Below are positions 25,020 to 36,893 of a stretch of 64,000 bases of DNA, piece by piece. A program made the position numbers and the translations under genes. Source of the stretch: Paraphysoderma sedebokerense (Eukaryota; Blastocladiomycota; Physodermatomycetes; Physodermatales; Physodermataceae); NCBI GenBank assembly GCA_025602915.1, contig JAHLJZ010000007.1, positions 124,001 to 188,000 on the forward strand. The letters are read 5' to 3'. The notes under the pieces are model-generated. The model worked only from the letters and a program-made list of their open reading frames with translations. It ran no database searches and was not told the DNA's origin. Position 1 is the first letter of the stretch; each line of letters begins with the position of its first letter.

Positions 25020-28000
25020 TTATGAAAGTACACCTGCTTTCCTCAGCAATTCCTCGCAGTCTTCCCACTTCCGTCCGAACCAGTCGTACTCTTCTTCGTC
25101 TTCAACAAATGTCGCTGTTGGTTTCTTTTCAACGGTCATCGCTTTCTTCGGCCTCGATTCCCCCATTCCAGTCTTCTTTGACACAACCAGGCCGCCGTCA
25201 ATGAAAATTCCAGTCCTCCTCCTTGTATCGCCGTTCTCAATTACAACATCTCTCAGATCACCGATCAATTTATCACAATACTCCTTGTAATATTCTTTCG
25301 CCACAGAAATTAACTGAATACATTGTTTATATGTCGTTTTTGGTAACGATTTAAGAACGGGTAATGTCTGAATATAAGAGTGCAATCTGTCGAGTAAGTA
25401 CGAAAAGAGCGGTTGAAAGAGGTTGAGCAGAGGGAGCGTTGAGGCTAAAATCAACAAGGCAAAGTCAGAAGTAAATTCAAAACAGTTTTCTACGCAAAAT
25501 CAACACAAACATTGTCGTTCAACCCAAACTTTCAGACAATACCAAATCCTGTTCCTGATCTCCATGTTCTGTTCAGGAGTTAACCTCAAAAAAGGCAAAT
25601 ATTGCTCCCAGACCCACTGTATTAAACCTGCTATTTCCATTCTTTCCATGCCAATTGCGGCTCCCATGCCCGCCATCCCATCCTCATTATTACTATTTCC
25701 AATTAATTCCGAATACTCCGGGGGTATTGAAAATTTGTTTAATCGGATTTCATTGATTAAGTTAAGATGAGTACCAATATCGAACTTCGTAAAATTAGAA
25801 AAGTATTGAAGCGACTGTATATAGACGGAAACTAATTCATTCCACAGACGAATGATGGTGTTGGTCGAGTTAAGAATTTCAGGAAGTGTAGAAACTAGAC
25901 AGGGTTAAGAGAATGAATAATGTTAAATCAAAGGCCATATAAACTGTTCAATGGATAATCCGTTACCTGAAATTACGTAGTCGGGGATCTGCTGTATGCT
26001 TTGGGTTAAGATTTTGTAATTTTCCGACATGGCGACTAGAGGACGGATATTCAGATGACATCAGTAACAAAACGAGGTCAACTTTGGAAAGCCAATAAAC
26101 AGAAGAATCAGCATACCATCGGTGAAATTAATTACGACATTCTTAAACCTCACAATATCCTTAGCGTCTTGCCCGCTTTTCATTTCGCCGACTTTCTTGT
26201 CTACTGGCACTTTTGTATCGGGTGTTTGATGAAATAACCGCTTCGATTTTTTGCTGCCACCGATTCTAGGCTGAGGTGACGATACAACAGAAACCTTCCC
26301 TAGTTTTTCCTTGAAAAATCGATTTCTCTTGGGAGTAGCACCGGCGCTACCTCCGAGAACTAACATCCTTGCACCGTCGCCACTCTTTCTGCTAACTTTC
26401 AAGGGACTAGGACTCGGTATAGCCACAGGCAGAGACTTCATACGTTCCCTTATTCTGTTCTTCTTGTTTCGTTTCTCTATTTTAGATTTCCAATGATCAA
26501 GATGTGTCCGTATTAATCGTTCTCGATTGAATGTTTGTGCTATTTCCTTGTAAACAAGATGTCTGGCAAGCTCTGCGACAGTTTCATTAAAGACAGGGTT
26601 GAGTACTGATACTTTTTGTTGGTAGTGCTTGGTTGCGTCTCTATATAAATCTACGCTAATTGAATGTACAAGCGGGCGGAGGGTTTCGATTAGAATAGCG
26701 GACATGGTTTCGTTGGCAACGGAACGGGTGAGGGATTTCCGCCGTTTTCGAATTGGCCTTTCTGATTGTGTCGGGGATGACGTTTGCTCACTTGATTCTA
26801 CCTCAGAGGAGGATCGCTTATTTGATTGCCGGGGCGATGCCGGAACGGATAGATTCTGTGAGACTGAAGAAGAGACAGACGTCGCTGTCGTCGAGACCAC
26901 TGGATTTACAGGCTGATTTAAAGAAACAGTTTCTCGTTTCTTGGGGGATATAGGGAAGGCTAATGATTTTGATGAAGCTATGTCTGTTTTGGGAAAAGTT
27001 CCAAAAGAAAATGCAGACGTCGGTATTGAAGCGGGGTAAGTGTTCGAAGATACTGCAGTAGAAGGTTGAGAAGTCTGACTGGATACTTGAGTGGTTGTTG
27101 TGAAGGAAAGTGATGCCGCAGAAGCTGCAATCTTGGAACTGGATTCGGTCGCTTTTGAATGGTCCACCGTCTTTTCAGCCAGTTTAGCTGTGATTGGGAG
27201 GGGGATGGTCGCTTGGGCAGGCGAAATCGAAGTCGAAGGGACATTAGTGACTACTCCGAAGGTAGAAGGAATCGTTTTATTTGAAGAAACTGAGGATGCA
27301 ATTGCTGTCGCCGGAAATGCCGCTGTTTTCGAGGAAGCCGGAATAGGGGAGTTAACTGCCAACGTTGAACTATCGGTCTGTGGTTTAACATCAGTTGTTC
27401 GCTGTGGGTTGATATCAGTTTTCCGAAGTGTGAAATTGGACGGAATCGTTGATTGTTCACCAGACGTGATGGGTGCAACGTCGTGCACCTTTTCGGAAGA
27501 TGCCGGATTTCTATTATCTGTCCTCTCAACATTAGGACTCGCCATTCTCGAGCTGTCACCTCCAGCAATCACTTTGTCACCTAAAACTGGATTTTTTCCG
27601 TACTTTTCAGCAAAAGTCAAAGAGGCCGAGGTGGAAGCAGTTGTAGACGTATAATGAACTCCAACTTTTCCGTTCAGTACGTCTGACATGGACACATCTT
27701 GCGGTAACTTGCCTTCAAGTTCTGGGCAGTTTGGCGAGATTAGCTCGGTCTGCAGCAAAGATGTCGGACTACCTAAATTAATTAGAGAAATTGCAAAGAT
27801 TAGTTGAACAATTTTTCAAACTATTAAATGAATATTTGTGGACCACTCACTTTTCCATATCTTCGTTCCCTGAAACGTTTTGCCAAAATACACAACGTTT
27901 GGATCTGACTCATAATAAGGGATCCTAAACTTTTTTATAAACTCCACGGTATCATCTAGCGTGGGTAATTCCAATAAACCCTGCAGCCATTTTAAACTAG

Positions 28001-29545
28001 CCATACCACCCTTATTGCTGTTCTTGGTTGTGTACGTCAAGGTTTTCAACATCGCCATTCTGACAGTGTCGAGATGGATTTCGCACAAGCAACTCATCAA
28101 ATATGGTGTTTCAGTTGATTTCATGAGCCGAATAAACTTTGTACCGAAATTTTGAGCGGCGACGGGACGAAGATTATTTATCGATGGTGGTGTTGTTAAT
28201 GGCTCCACGAGTTTCATAGCATGAACGAGGGTAGGATGATGCAGTATCTGAGGTGAAAGAGTTCGAAGAAATCGACGTTTCGTCGTTGTTGTAGGAAAGA
28301 AAATTAAATAGTAAGCCCGAAACTCGGCTTCATTTGGTGAAATTATATCGCGTGATTGAAGTTCATCATACAATTCAATCAAAGTCATTAGGACTAACAA
28401 ATCAGATAATAGGTTAATTGGGAAGAATTGAAATAATGACACGGTTTCAAACAAACTTACTTTTTTGTAATTGCTCAGCTTCTAACTTCAAACTGCCTCG
28501 TTCATCCGGCGGAAGACCTCTTAGTTGATGTATTGAGTATATGTGAAATCGTGCAATTCTTTCTTGACATTGAACATTCAATTCTTTTTCAATATCAGCC
28601 TGATAAGTGAACTCGATACGAATGGCTCGGCATCGATCGCGAATGAAATGATGACAATTCCAAAAGCCGTGTGTTCTCAATAGATCATTAAATAAGTAGT
28701 CGACAGTTTGCTACACATTTCATTATTATCCACTGATCAACTGAATGCGTAAAAAATTAACGAACCTTCAGAATATGAGGGGGCCTGACTTCGTCTTCCA
28801 GAATCTTGTTTGTTCCTGCGTCTGATCTCGAAAATTTTGATACAAATCGATCGGGGTCAGGTTGGCCAGAAGACGGATCCTGGATTCATGACCGATAATG
28901 TCAACCACTATTGACGCTTATCGGGACCGTGAACACTAAGTCAAACCTTCTCTAACATGTCAACTTGATTGTTGACGATTCGTTCTCTTATCTGATAATC
29001 GGGACACTTCTTCAAGCATTTGCCAATTAATGGATTATCTTTTCCGTATTGAATAGGATTCTCTGTCAGATAGTTTATCCTCTTTTGTCGCTCTTCTTTC
29101 ATCTACAGTTTAGTTTAAGCATGGTGGATATCAATAAAATAGGCCGGTTGAAAAAATTGGATCGGGAAGATTTTGTCTGTAAGGAAATACTGCCACATAC
29201 CTTTTCAAATTCAGGATCAACGTTGCGAGCAAATCTTAATGCCCTCAGCTCTTTAGCTTCCTGCTCGGACATGTCCTGAGTAATTTGTGGCATCGGGGTG
29301 GTCGCGGTGCTGATTCTTAAACATATATTGGAATGGCATAACAATCAATCCCAAGTTCTAAATTTTGAGTACATACGAACTATTATATTTGCTACATACG
29401 TTGATGATGAAGCCGCATCACTTAAATTCGAATCCTGACTTGGAGTTCTCCGTCGAAGATGGGGATTTCTAAAAGACGGAAGCACTGTGTTCTTGACGGC
29501 TGAAGAAAACAGCCTGCTGGAATTTCTTTGTGGTTGTCTCGACAT
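25020..29545 (-). CDS. SAC3: Sac3/GANP-family mRNA export factor (TREX-2 scaffold)
   Basis: Scaffold of the nuclear-pore TREX-2 complex. Ten exons: 29545-29400, 29315-29201, 29102-28947, 28879-28766, 28710-28461, 28393-27851, 27772-26117, 26035-25967, 25894-25505, 25444-25020; 1,287 aa. The N-terminal Sac3 domain shows CLKKCPDYQIRERI, RPPHILK, FNDLLRTHGFWNCHHFIRDRCRAIRIEFTYQ as split motifs, and ELQSRDIISPNEAEFRAYYLI. A Ser/Thr-rich low-complexity stretch follows. At about 790-890 lies a basic helix (MSAILIETLRPLVHSISVDLYRD and on) that matches the region binding Sus1 and centrin. The last three exons encode a ~290-residue helical part I cannot name; splicing phase and a gap of only ~30 bp argue that it belongs to this gene rather than to a separate one starting at an internal ATG at 26028. 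The donor at 25504 (GTTGAT) is weak. One acceptor is AAG. Confidence 0.85.
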
Positions 29546-30431
29546 GGTGTGCCGTGGTGTCGGATGACAGAGCGAGTGGATGTCGGAACAGACATGGCAT
29601 ACTCTAACCAGTAACTTAAGGTCACGTGAACTGTGTAAATTGTATTTTGATGTTTTCTGAGCGCGGGTGAAATGATTAATACGGTTTTGAACGAAATTCA
29701 GGAATGCTTCCCCTGAATTCACCTTCTTTGTCACTTCTAGACAGTCAGTTCTTACGTTGATAATTATTTTACATCTTGATTTGCGAGCGACTAAATGAGA
29801 ATCACGCCGTTCCGTTCTTCCGCCGTCTTTTGAAGTGGCAGTTTATTACCGTTATGAGCGGATGCTTACCAACAAAACCATTTCTGTGCAGAAACCTCCA
29901 TGCGAAAGTAGGCAGTACAACCATTGAAATAATTGGGTGCATCCATCTACGATAATCGCGCACCAAGACCGTTTCACCAGGACCGCGCCAGAACGAATTC
30001 CTATGCTAACAATATTTGAAGGCAACGACGGGTGCGTGTGGAGCCCAAATTTTTACTATGCGTACTTAACTTCCTTAAAACCGGGTGAAGAGGGCTTAGG
30101 GTTCGAGCTAGGCAAACTCAAGCCGCCAGATTTCGCTAATGTTGCTCAATCCATTGTCGTCAGCTTAAACAGACTTATCTTCGGAACCTACTTCGGTGTA
30201 AGATTAAGGTGCAATATATTGCTCACTTCAATGGGGGTCCCAAAGACATGGAATAATGTTCGGTTTTCTGGTTTTTTATTGGAGCGACTAAATGGCGCGG
30301 TATGCTCAATAAGAACTTCCGTGCCTGGTGTGAAATGTTGCTTTGGTCTAAATCAGGGGGTCTATCAAGGTTCTGAGACGCTAAGCTGGCTCCAATTCCT
30401 AAACTACATCTACAGCACCCACTATACTTTA
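29546..30431. other. divergent intergenic region with a long open frame
   Basis: Nearly 900 bp between the divergent SAC3 and TIG-protein genes. From 29937 the plus strand stays open for 165 codons and runs in frame straight into the signal peptide of the next gene. The putative product resembles nothing and the signal peptide makes little sense inside a longer protein, so I treat it as a 5' leader or degraded remnant. See the findings. Confidence 0.4.
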
Positions 30432-33400
30432 ATGGCATTCCAAACTTTCGTTCTGCTTCCGTTGTTCGCCCTGCTCGCACTCGTCCTTCATGTGCGAGGG
30501 CAGACTCCTAGTGTCCAAAATTTATACCCCGTCGGCCTTCCAAACTCACAAGGAACTGTACTTATCGAAGGATGGAACTTTGGAAACAGTGGAGGAAATT
30601 TAAAAGTCATACTTGGAGCTTTTGGACAAAATTATACTGGTTGCCAAAATTTATCGCTTGTGACTAGTCGTATCCTCAATTGGTAAAGAATACACTTGGC
30701 TGGTAGCCACACTAAAAACTAACAGCATTTTATCCTTTCAGCACACTAAACGAGGTTGAGTTGCTTCCGTCTGCGACCTTTTTACTGAGGGTTGTTCGTA
30801 TTGACATGAATGCGACTTCAATCGAAAATATAACGTTTCAAACTAATTTGACTAATTCGCGCCCTATTGGAAGAAATCAAACAGTCAACATTCTGGAAGA
30901 CTCTGGCAATAATGATATACAGTTGCTCTCGGCAAGTGATGCCGACCCAAGAGATACGCGACGGTACTTTATTCTGAACTCTGGAACTCTCGGCGGCTTA
31001 GTGCAGTATTCTACGTCATTCTTTGGTCCTGCAGAGTCGATTATGCCATCGGACAGTATTATTGGAACATTGGTGAAAGATTCCATGCGTAGAATAAGAT
31101 ATTCACCTTCTTATAATAAAAACGGAACAGACATAATTCGATACCAAGGTAAATATCTCTGCTGTTGCACTAAATTTATAGCTGTAGATAAGTTGAGGCG
31201 TTCTATATTTCTAATTTCTACTCATTTTTGACGGTCTTTTCAGTTATTGATAGCTTCAATGCAAGTACGTACTTGTCTCTCGCCTGCTGCTTTTGTAGCC
31301 ATTTTTCCTTCATGATCTAACAGATCTTAAAGTCTCAGATGTCTGCTTTCTCACAATTAATATTATACCCGTGAATGATCCTCCGCAAGCACTTTCTATG
31401 ATGACAGTTACAACAGTCGAGGATACCCCCACAACTGTTGAACTAGGATACTATGATGTTGATGACGACTTGTCGGCACTTACATTTGAAGTTCGTCAGG
31501 TGATTAACGGTCGGTTTTTAACAGATAATAATTCTTTCTCCACCCTTAAGAGACCTCCATTCACATTACCAACTGGTCAACGCAATGTTACATTCATTCC
31601 ACGGCAAGATTTTTCCTCTGCATATGCATATTTCTTTTACGCCATTTCTGATAGAACAGCGTCTTCTAATGTCGGCACAGTCAGGATTTTAGTGAATCCA
31701 GTAAATGACCCTCCTTACACTTTAAATACTACCTACACCATGGAGCCAAATACTATTGGGTCAATTTCTCTATTCTGTCTTGATGTTGATAATGGTACTA
31801 GCACTTTGACATCCGGCGTTCTCGAAGTGCCTCCAAATGGAACTGTTTCTGTCTTTTGGCCGGAATCAATTTCGGAAGAAAATGGTACTTATGTGAACCC
31901 AATAGTCAACTTTACGGATCTGCCAGGAAATAGTGTAACTACCTCAAGCAGTGAAATTGTAGTCATACCCTCATCGAATTTCTCCGGCTCTGTGCTGGTC
32001 AAATATCTGTGTACAGGTATTGCGAATGTTATTACTATTGATTGAAATTGGTCCACGGCACACTTATTTGTTTCCTTCAATTTTAGATTCTACTTCTATG
32101 TCGAATGCCTCGTACGTCCAAATCAATGTTAGGACCTCTAACTTGGCACCCCTTTTGGAATGCCGCCCTCGAATAACCCTTCCTTTGGACTTCGCCATCG
32201 GGAATTCTGATAGATTTGAAATATCATTCAGCGCTTTTGACCCGGATGGTGATGAGTAAGATTTCGTTTCATTTCATTTCCTTCGCCCTATGCAACTTGC
32301 TCAGAAAAACATCAGTATCTTCTACCAGGTCTTAGACTTGCCGACGGCTGGAAAATTGGTGAAAGTCGATGGATTGTCCATATCTGTCGGAGAAAACATT
32401 AATAAAAGCAAGATTTATTTTTTCGATGGTGATGTCGGTGGAAGGTACGTTGGAACATTCAAGGGAGCCGCGTTTGATTCTTTCATCTTTGACACACAAT
32501 TGCTTTCTTGCACTAGCGTTTCCTACACAAACATAACGTACGTGGCTACGGATTCAAGAGGTGGATACTCTGAGTTATGCACATCTGAATTGGTGGTCGA
32601 ATGTGACCATCCATTCTACTTGAACATATTCAGTAATAAGAGTGGTAAGATCTGCGTGCCCTGTCCAACAGGCGGTGTCTGCAGGTAAAGTAGCACATTC
32701 TTATATAAGTTCTTGAACGATATCATTTTCATGAGCTGAAATCGACTGTAATTAGTACAAATGGCAAATTTTTGCCTCATGCTGCTGTAGGGTGGTGGAA
32801 AGTACCAGATACGACTAATTTATTTTTGCCGTGCTCCTCGGTAAGAAAATTATGAACTTTTCTGTTACAGGTGTAAACTGATTAATATTACTTTCAGGAG
32901 TTTGCGTGTCCTGGCGCTGCAACTCAAGTGTGTGCATCAGGCTACAATGGCGTGCGATGCAACGAATGTTCTTTCGGATACTACAAACAGATGGATAGGT
33001 GTATTCCCTGCCAACAGAATCTCGCAGTCAATATCTTATTGATTGGCGTACTTCTGCTTCTGGTCTGCGTGGCCGGATATTATATGATAAATCATGGAAA
33101 AAACAGATCAAGGTAAGTTAATTTGGTAATTGGGACCTCTTTACATTGCGGTCTAAGATGCTTTCTGGTGTAGTTTCGCGATTGTAAGCATCCTTTTGAA
33201 TTTTTTTCAAACCATCGCTATTACCCGGGAAGTGGAATTGAAATGGCCCGAAGAGTTGAAAACAATTATGGACCGATTGTCCTTTGCTCTGCTTAACGTT
33301 GAGCTTCTCGCTCCTGAATGCTTCTTAGCAGAAGGATCATTCAACTATAGTACGAAGTTAAAGATAGTTTTAACGGTTCCGTTTGTTTTATTGATTGTTG

Positions 33401-34548
33401 TTAGTTTTGGAATTGCGCTTCTAAAAGTGTATTCCGTAATTCGAAAATCCAAAGTTCAAGTTGCTACATTGATGCGCAACCGACGGACAGTGGAATCCAA
33501 CTCGTCAATGCCCTCGGTACACAGAACCGGTACCCTTTCAAAGTTGGTACGAACATTTAATGGATTCCTCCCCCTGCTGTATATGACGCTTGCGTCGTAT
33601 TCTTTGGCGTGAGTATTTTAGCTCAATATTTGGACATTTCGAAGAGGTAACTGGCTAAGGGTTCCATTAGTATGTTTGATTGTACACAGGAAGCCGATGG
33701 CGTGTATTATCTCGACACAGACATTTCGTTGCGATGCTGGGACGAACGGTGGTATGGAGATTATGGTCTAGCACTGGCTGCTATTGCGTGAGTTAAAGTT
33801 CATTACTGCTTCAACCTGAACAGGGGACCTAATGCTGCCTTTCTTCTTAGAATTTACGTGTTTGGAATTCCTCTTTATTTTCTTCTGATATATGCTTCGG
33901 CACATCAAAACAGAGAAGGCGCTTTTTGGAACAGTCTAAGAGAAAGCGCAAAATCCTTAATCGACCATGATAAGACTTTCAAGCAAGATTACCAATTTCT
34001 GCTCTTTTTCCAACTCATACAAAAATTGGCTCTTGTTGCTGTGAATTTATTTTTTACCAGGTAAGTCGTTTAAAGTGTCTTTCCGTATAGAAATTTCTAT
34101 GTCCTTACTGTTCGATCACAGGTATATCGCGATTCAATTAATTGGAAGCAGCACTATTCTCCTTCTTAATTTCCAAATTCACCTAAAATATCGCCCTTAT
34201 ACCTATCATCCACTCAACATATTGGAATTGCTCTCTAACCTGTCATCGGTAGCAGTTCTCTTCCTCGGACTTTTATTTTATGCCGAACAATTCAAGAACC
34301 CACAACAAAGAATTGTCACTATGGTGTTAATTCTTGTTGTCATTTTTGGTTTCACCCTCATTGCTTGTGTTTGCTTATTTTATGAAATTTTTCGTGATAT
34401 CTCTATCCGTCGTTGCTTGAAGCGGCCCTTTTTCGTTAATGGTCGAAAAGCCGTTCACAAAGTGAATACGGGCGATAATCAAGATACATCACGTATCAAC
34501 TTTGCGACTGTGAATTCAACGGCAATTTTATCTCCCGGTTCCTGCTAA
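30432..34548 (+). CDS. multi-pass surface protein with TIG and cadherin-like domains
   Basis: Predicted cell-surface protein of unknown function. Twelve exons: 30432-30682, 30742-31148, 31244-31264, 31324-32016, 32087-32255, 32316-32684, 32756-32840, 32898-33112, 33174-33608, 33671-33787, 33851-34060, 34122-34548; 1,132 aa. A signal peptide (FVLLPLFALLALVLHVRGQ) leads into a TIG/IPT-type domain (~26-110; VQNLYPVGLPNSQG, IEGWNFG). Then come cadherin/VCBS-like repeats with the hallmark NDPP (twice) and DPDGD, many N-glycosylation sequons, and a cysteine-rich EGF/ephrin-receptor-like segment (~625-735; CPTGGVC, GVRCNECSFGYY, CIPC). About eight or nine membrane helices fill residues ~735-1090, before a short cytoplasmic tail. 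Similar architectures occur in chytrid and protist genomes as large putative sensors. Exon 3 is only 21 nt and both its inclusion and skipping keep the frame. Confidence 0.82.
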
Positions 34549-35255
34549 ATTCCTTGGGTTTTCTATGACCTTCAAGTGGTCATGGTTGAACGACGCGGGT
34601 GTAATATACCCTAATCTTCAACTGTACATATTATTGCTTTCAGTTCTCATATAATATATAATAACAGACCACCACCATAAAAGCTGCAGAAAAATCTACA
34701 TTTTAAGATGACCATGGTTTTATTTTGACACAATCGTTATATAGGGTTGAAGTATCACCGCTCAATCCCTATGAGTTACTGAAGATTGAATAAATTTATC
34801 AATAGTACTACAGGTCAATAATACCTTAACCTATGACTTGTTTAAGCACCATAACAATGGCAGATGGACGACAGAGAGCAGCAACTAATTTGGCATAGAA
34901 AATGCTGATATGATCAACAAAGGCTGGATAACTAGTTTTGCACGGCATAATGTAAATACACTAAGAGTTCTCCACTCAAAGGGTGCACATTTGACGAATA
35001 AGGGACACCTTTAGAAAAAAATACTGGGGACAACACCAGAATTAATAGACGTCATTTGAGATAAGTTTTACAGCTTGCATGAAGGTGCAATGTGCTCAAC
35101 TGAATTTTGTCACTTGGTTGTCGCCAGTCACGAGATTTGGAAATGGATGGTTGGTATGGCAGAAAAACACTTTGACATGGCAACCCGTCTACAAGACACT
35201 CAGTTACGAAAGGAATAGGCATCTATGTAAAATCATAGATTCATCTCCTGATAAC
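34549..35255. other. intergenic stretch
   Basis: About 700 bp between two plus-strand genes, AT-rich in its first part. No coding exon, RNA gene or repeat was recognised. Confidence 0.5.
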
Positions 35256-36465
35256 ATGTCAAAATTCAATTCCAATGCATCAGGATCCTCCAGTCAACCT
35301 AAAATATCCACGCTCGACTCGGTTGTCAGTAATTTGGTAAATGCTTCCCTTGAGCCCAACGTTTCCTCTTTTACTAGATATTGATTTATTTACAATTGAA
35401 ATATATTTAGGTAAGAGCAGCTGTCGGAGGAAATACCTCAGCGATTCCAGATGAGGATTTAGACAGTTATGTAGCAAACATGATCATGCAGGGTAAGATT
35501 CAGTTTTTTCGATAACCAAAGTGTTTTGGTTGACGAAGTTTCCTTTCATAACAAATGCCATTCCGATGAAATATATTTGCTTGCTATCATTTGAATCATT
35601 TGTATCAAAGAGGCGAAACAGAAGAGTAAGAAATATCAAGAAATTGGGGTAAGAGCTTATCTTCCTGGAAATACAGGGTAAGAAAAACTTCCTGTCATCA
35701 CATATTTCCCATGTGTCATACGTCTTCTAATCTGATTGCAAAATTAGTCCAGGAATGCGACCTGACCGAAGTTTTTTACGGAATGTCATTAAACAAACTG
35801 ATAGTCACAATCAAGCGTTACTAAAGCGAGAACGGCAAAGCGGTAGTGGCTACGAAAGCAGTCAAGGGGTTCGACCGGAACCAGGAACTTGGAAACGAAA
35901 GAGGAGGGGAAGTAGAAATTCTAATAGTGATTCCGAAGATTCTGGTAATGAATACAAATCTAGCAAGAGAAAAAGGAAAGAGAGTACAAGCAGGTGTGAG
36001 TCTGATGACAGCGACACCAAATCCAGGAGGAACCGAAAGAAGGGTCGGCTGAAACCAGCGAAAACCGATGATAAAGAGTCAAGTCGAAAACTTGACGAGG
36101 ATAAAGGTCGCTTTTCGGCCAGTGAAACTAGAGATATCAATCCTGCAGTCGGTTTACCATCAACGCAACCGAATCCGGACCGAGTCATTCGAGGTCGCGG
36201 TGTGCCCCGGGGTTCCTCAAACCTAGATAAAGTATTTTCGTCATCTTACAATCCGCGAAGAGATTTTGATACAGATATTGTGGATGTATTGAGCAATGAT
36301 GCTTTAGATGATCGAATTGCACAGGCGTTGGCCAAAGGTCAAAAGTCGAAAAAGGAGAAGAAGAAGAAGGATAAAAGGAAAGTGGAAGATAAAGAGAAGC
36401 GAAAGAAAAAGAAGAGAAAGAGTCGAAAGCGTGGACACAGCAGCACTGAAGACGACAGTGATTGA
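35256..36465 (+). CDS. Lys/Arg/Ser-rich nuclear protein, fungal conserved family of unknown function
   Basis: Four exons: 35256-35336, 35411-35492, 35611-35677, 35748-36465; 315 aa. The N-terminal half has the conserved pattern PDEDLDSYVANMIM followed by KQKSKKYQEIGVRAYLPG and MRPDRSFLRNVIKQTDSHNQALLKRE, a signature I recall from fungal proteins that pair a DEDLDxYVA motif with a FLRxIIxxTDxHN motif; no function is firmly attached to it. The C-terminal half is dominated by RKR, KK and RS/SD runs typical of nucleolar or splicing-associated proteins, ending RKRGHSSTEDDSD. A nuclear role in RNA processing is plausible but only inferred from composition. The acceptor before exon 3 is AAG. The start at 35256 is the first ATG after in-frame upstream sequence with no conservation. 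Confidence 0.72.
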
Positions 36466-36683
36466 ATCTATCTTGCTGATATGCGCGGATAGTTGGGCTG
36501 TAAATTGTTATTGTATACCGTGGTAAAATGTAACAGAGTCAAGGATTAGATTCGTATGCTAATATCATGTACATATGCCATATATATATATTCATAAACA
36601 TGTTGTCACTATGCAAGGAAGACTGCGATTCCAGATTCCAGCCCCGTAGTTTGAGTGCAAATGGCAGGGAGGGGCACGTGACC

Positions 36684-36693
36684 ATCTGCGGAG
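36684..36693 (+). promoter_or_regulatory. shared promoter block 1 upstream of GPI protein A
   Basis: The 10-mer ATCTGCGGAG lies 210 bp before the start codon. The same 10-mer is 213 bp before the start codon of the tandem copy. A CACGTG E-box (36675-36680) sits just upstream here but has no exact match at the other copy. Confidence 0.4.
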
Positions 36694-36764
36694 TAATCGC
36701 AGCTCACCCCAATCGAAAACTAATTCTCGCGTTGGCGTGTCGCTCGTCATCGTGTCGCGCATTC

Positions 36765-36783
36765 CTGCTCTTTCGTGCCTTCC
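36765..36783 (+). promoter_or_regulatory. shared promoter block 2 upstream of GPI protein A
   Basis: CTGCTCTTTCGTGCCTTCC, 129 bp before the start codon, is matched by a near-identical block 121 bp before the start of copy B (39420-39437). Conservation amid otherwise diverged flanks suggests a functional control element. Confidence 0.4.
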
Positions 36784-36893
36784 GATTTCAGATATAGAGA
36801 CTCTTCTCTTATCCCCACCATCTTTCCGTCCTAAGATCCACCTGATACTATCGCTTTCTCTCCGTACTCTCGCTCGCTGAATTGTCTCCAGCG

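Noticed and set aside
27091-27654. 187-codon plus-strand frame antisense to the Sac3 low-complexity exon
   Set aside because: Biased Val/Glu/Ala content mirrors the Ser/Thr-rich minus-strand protein.
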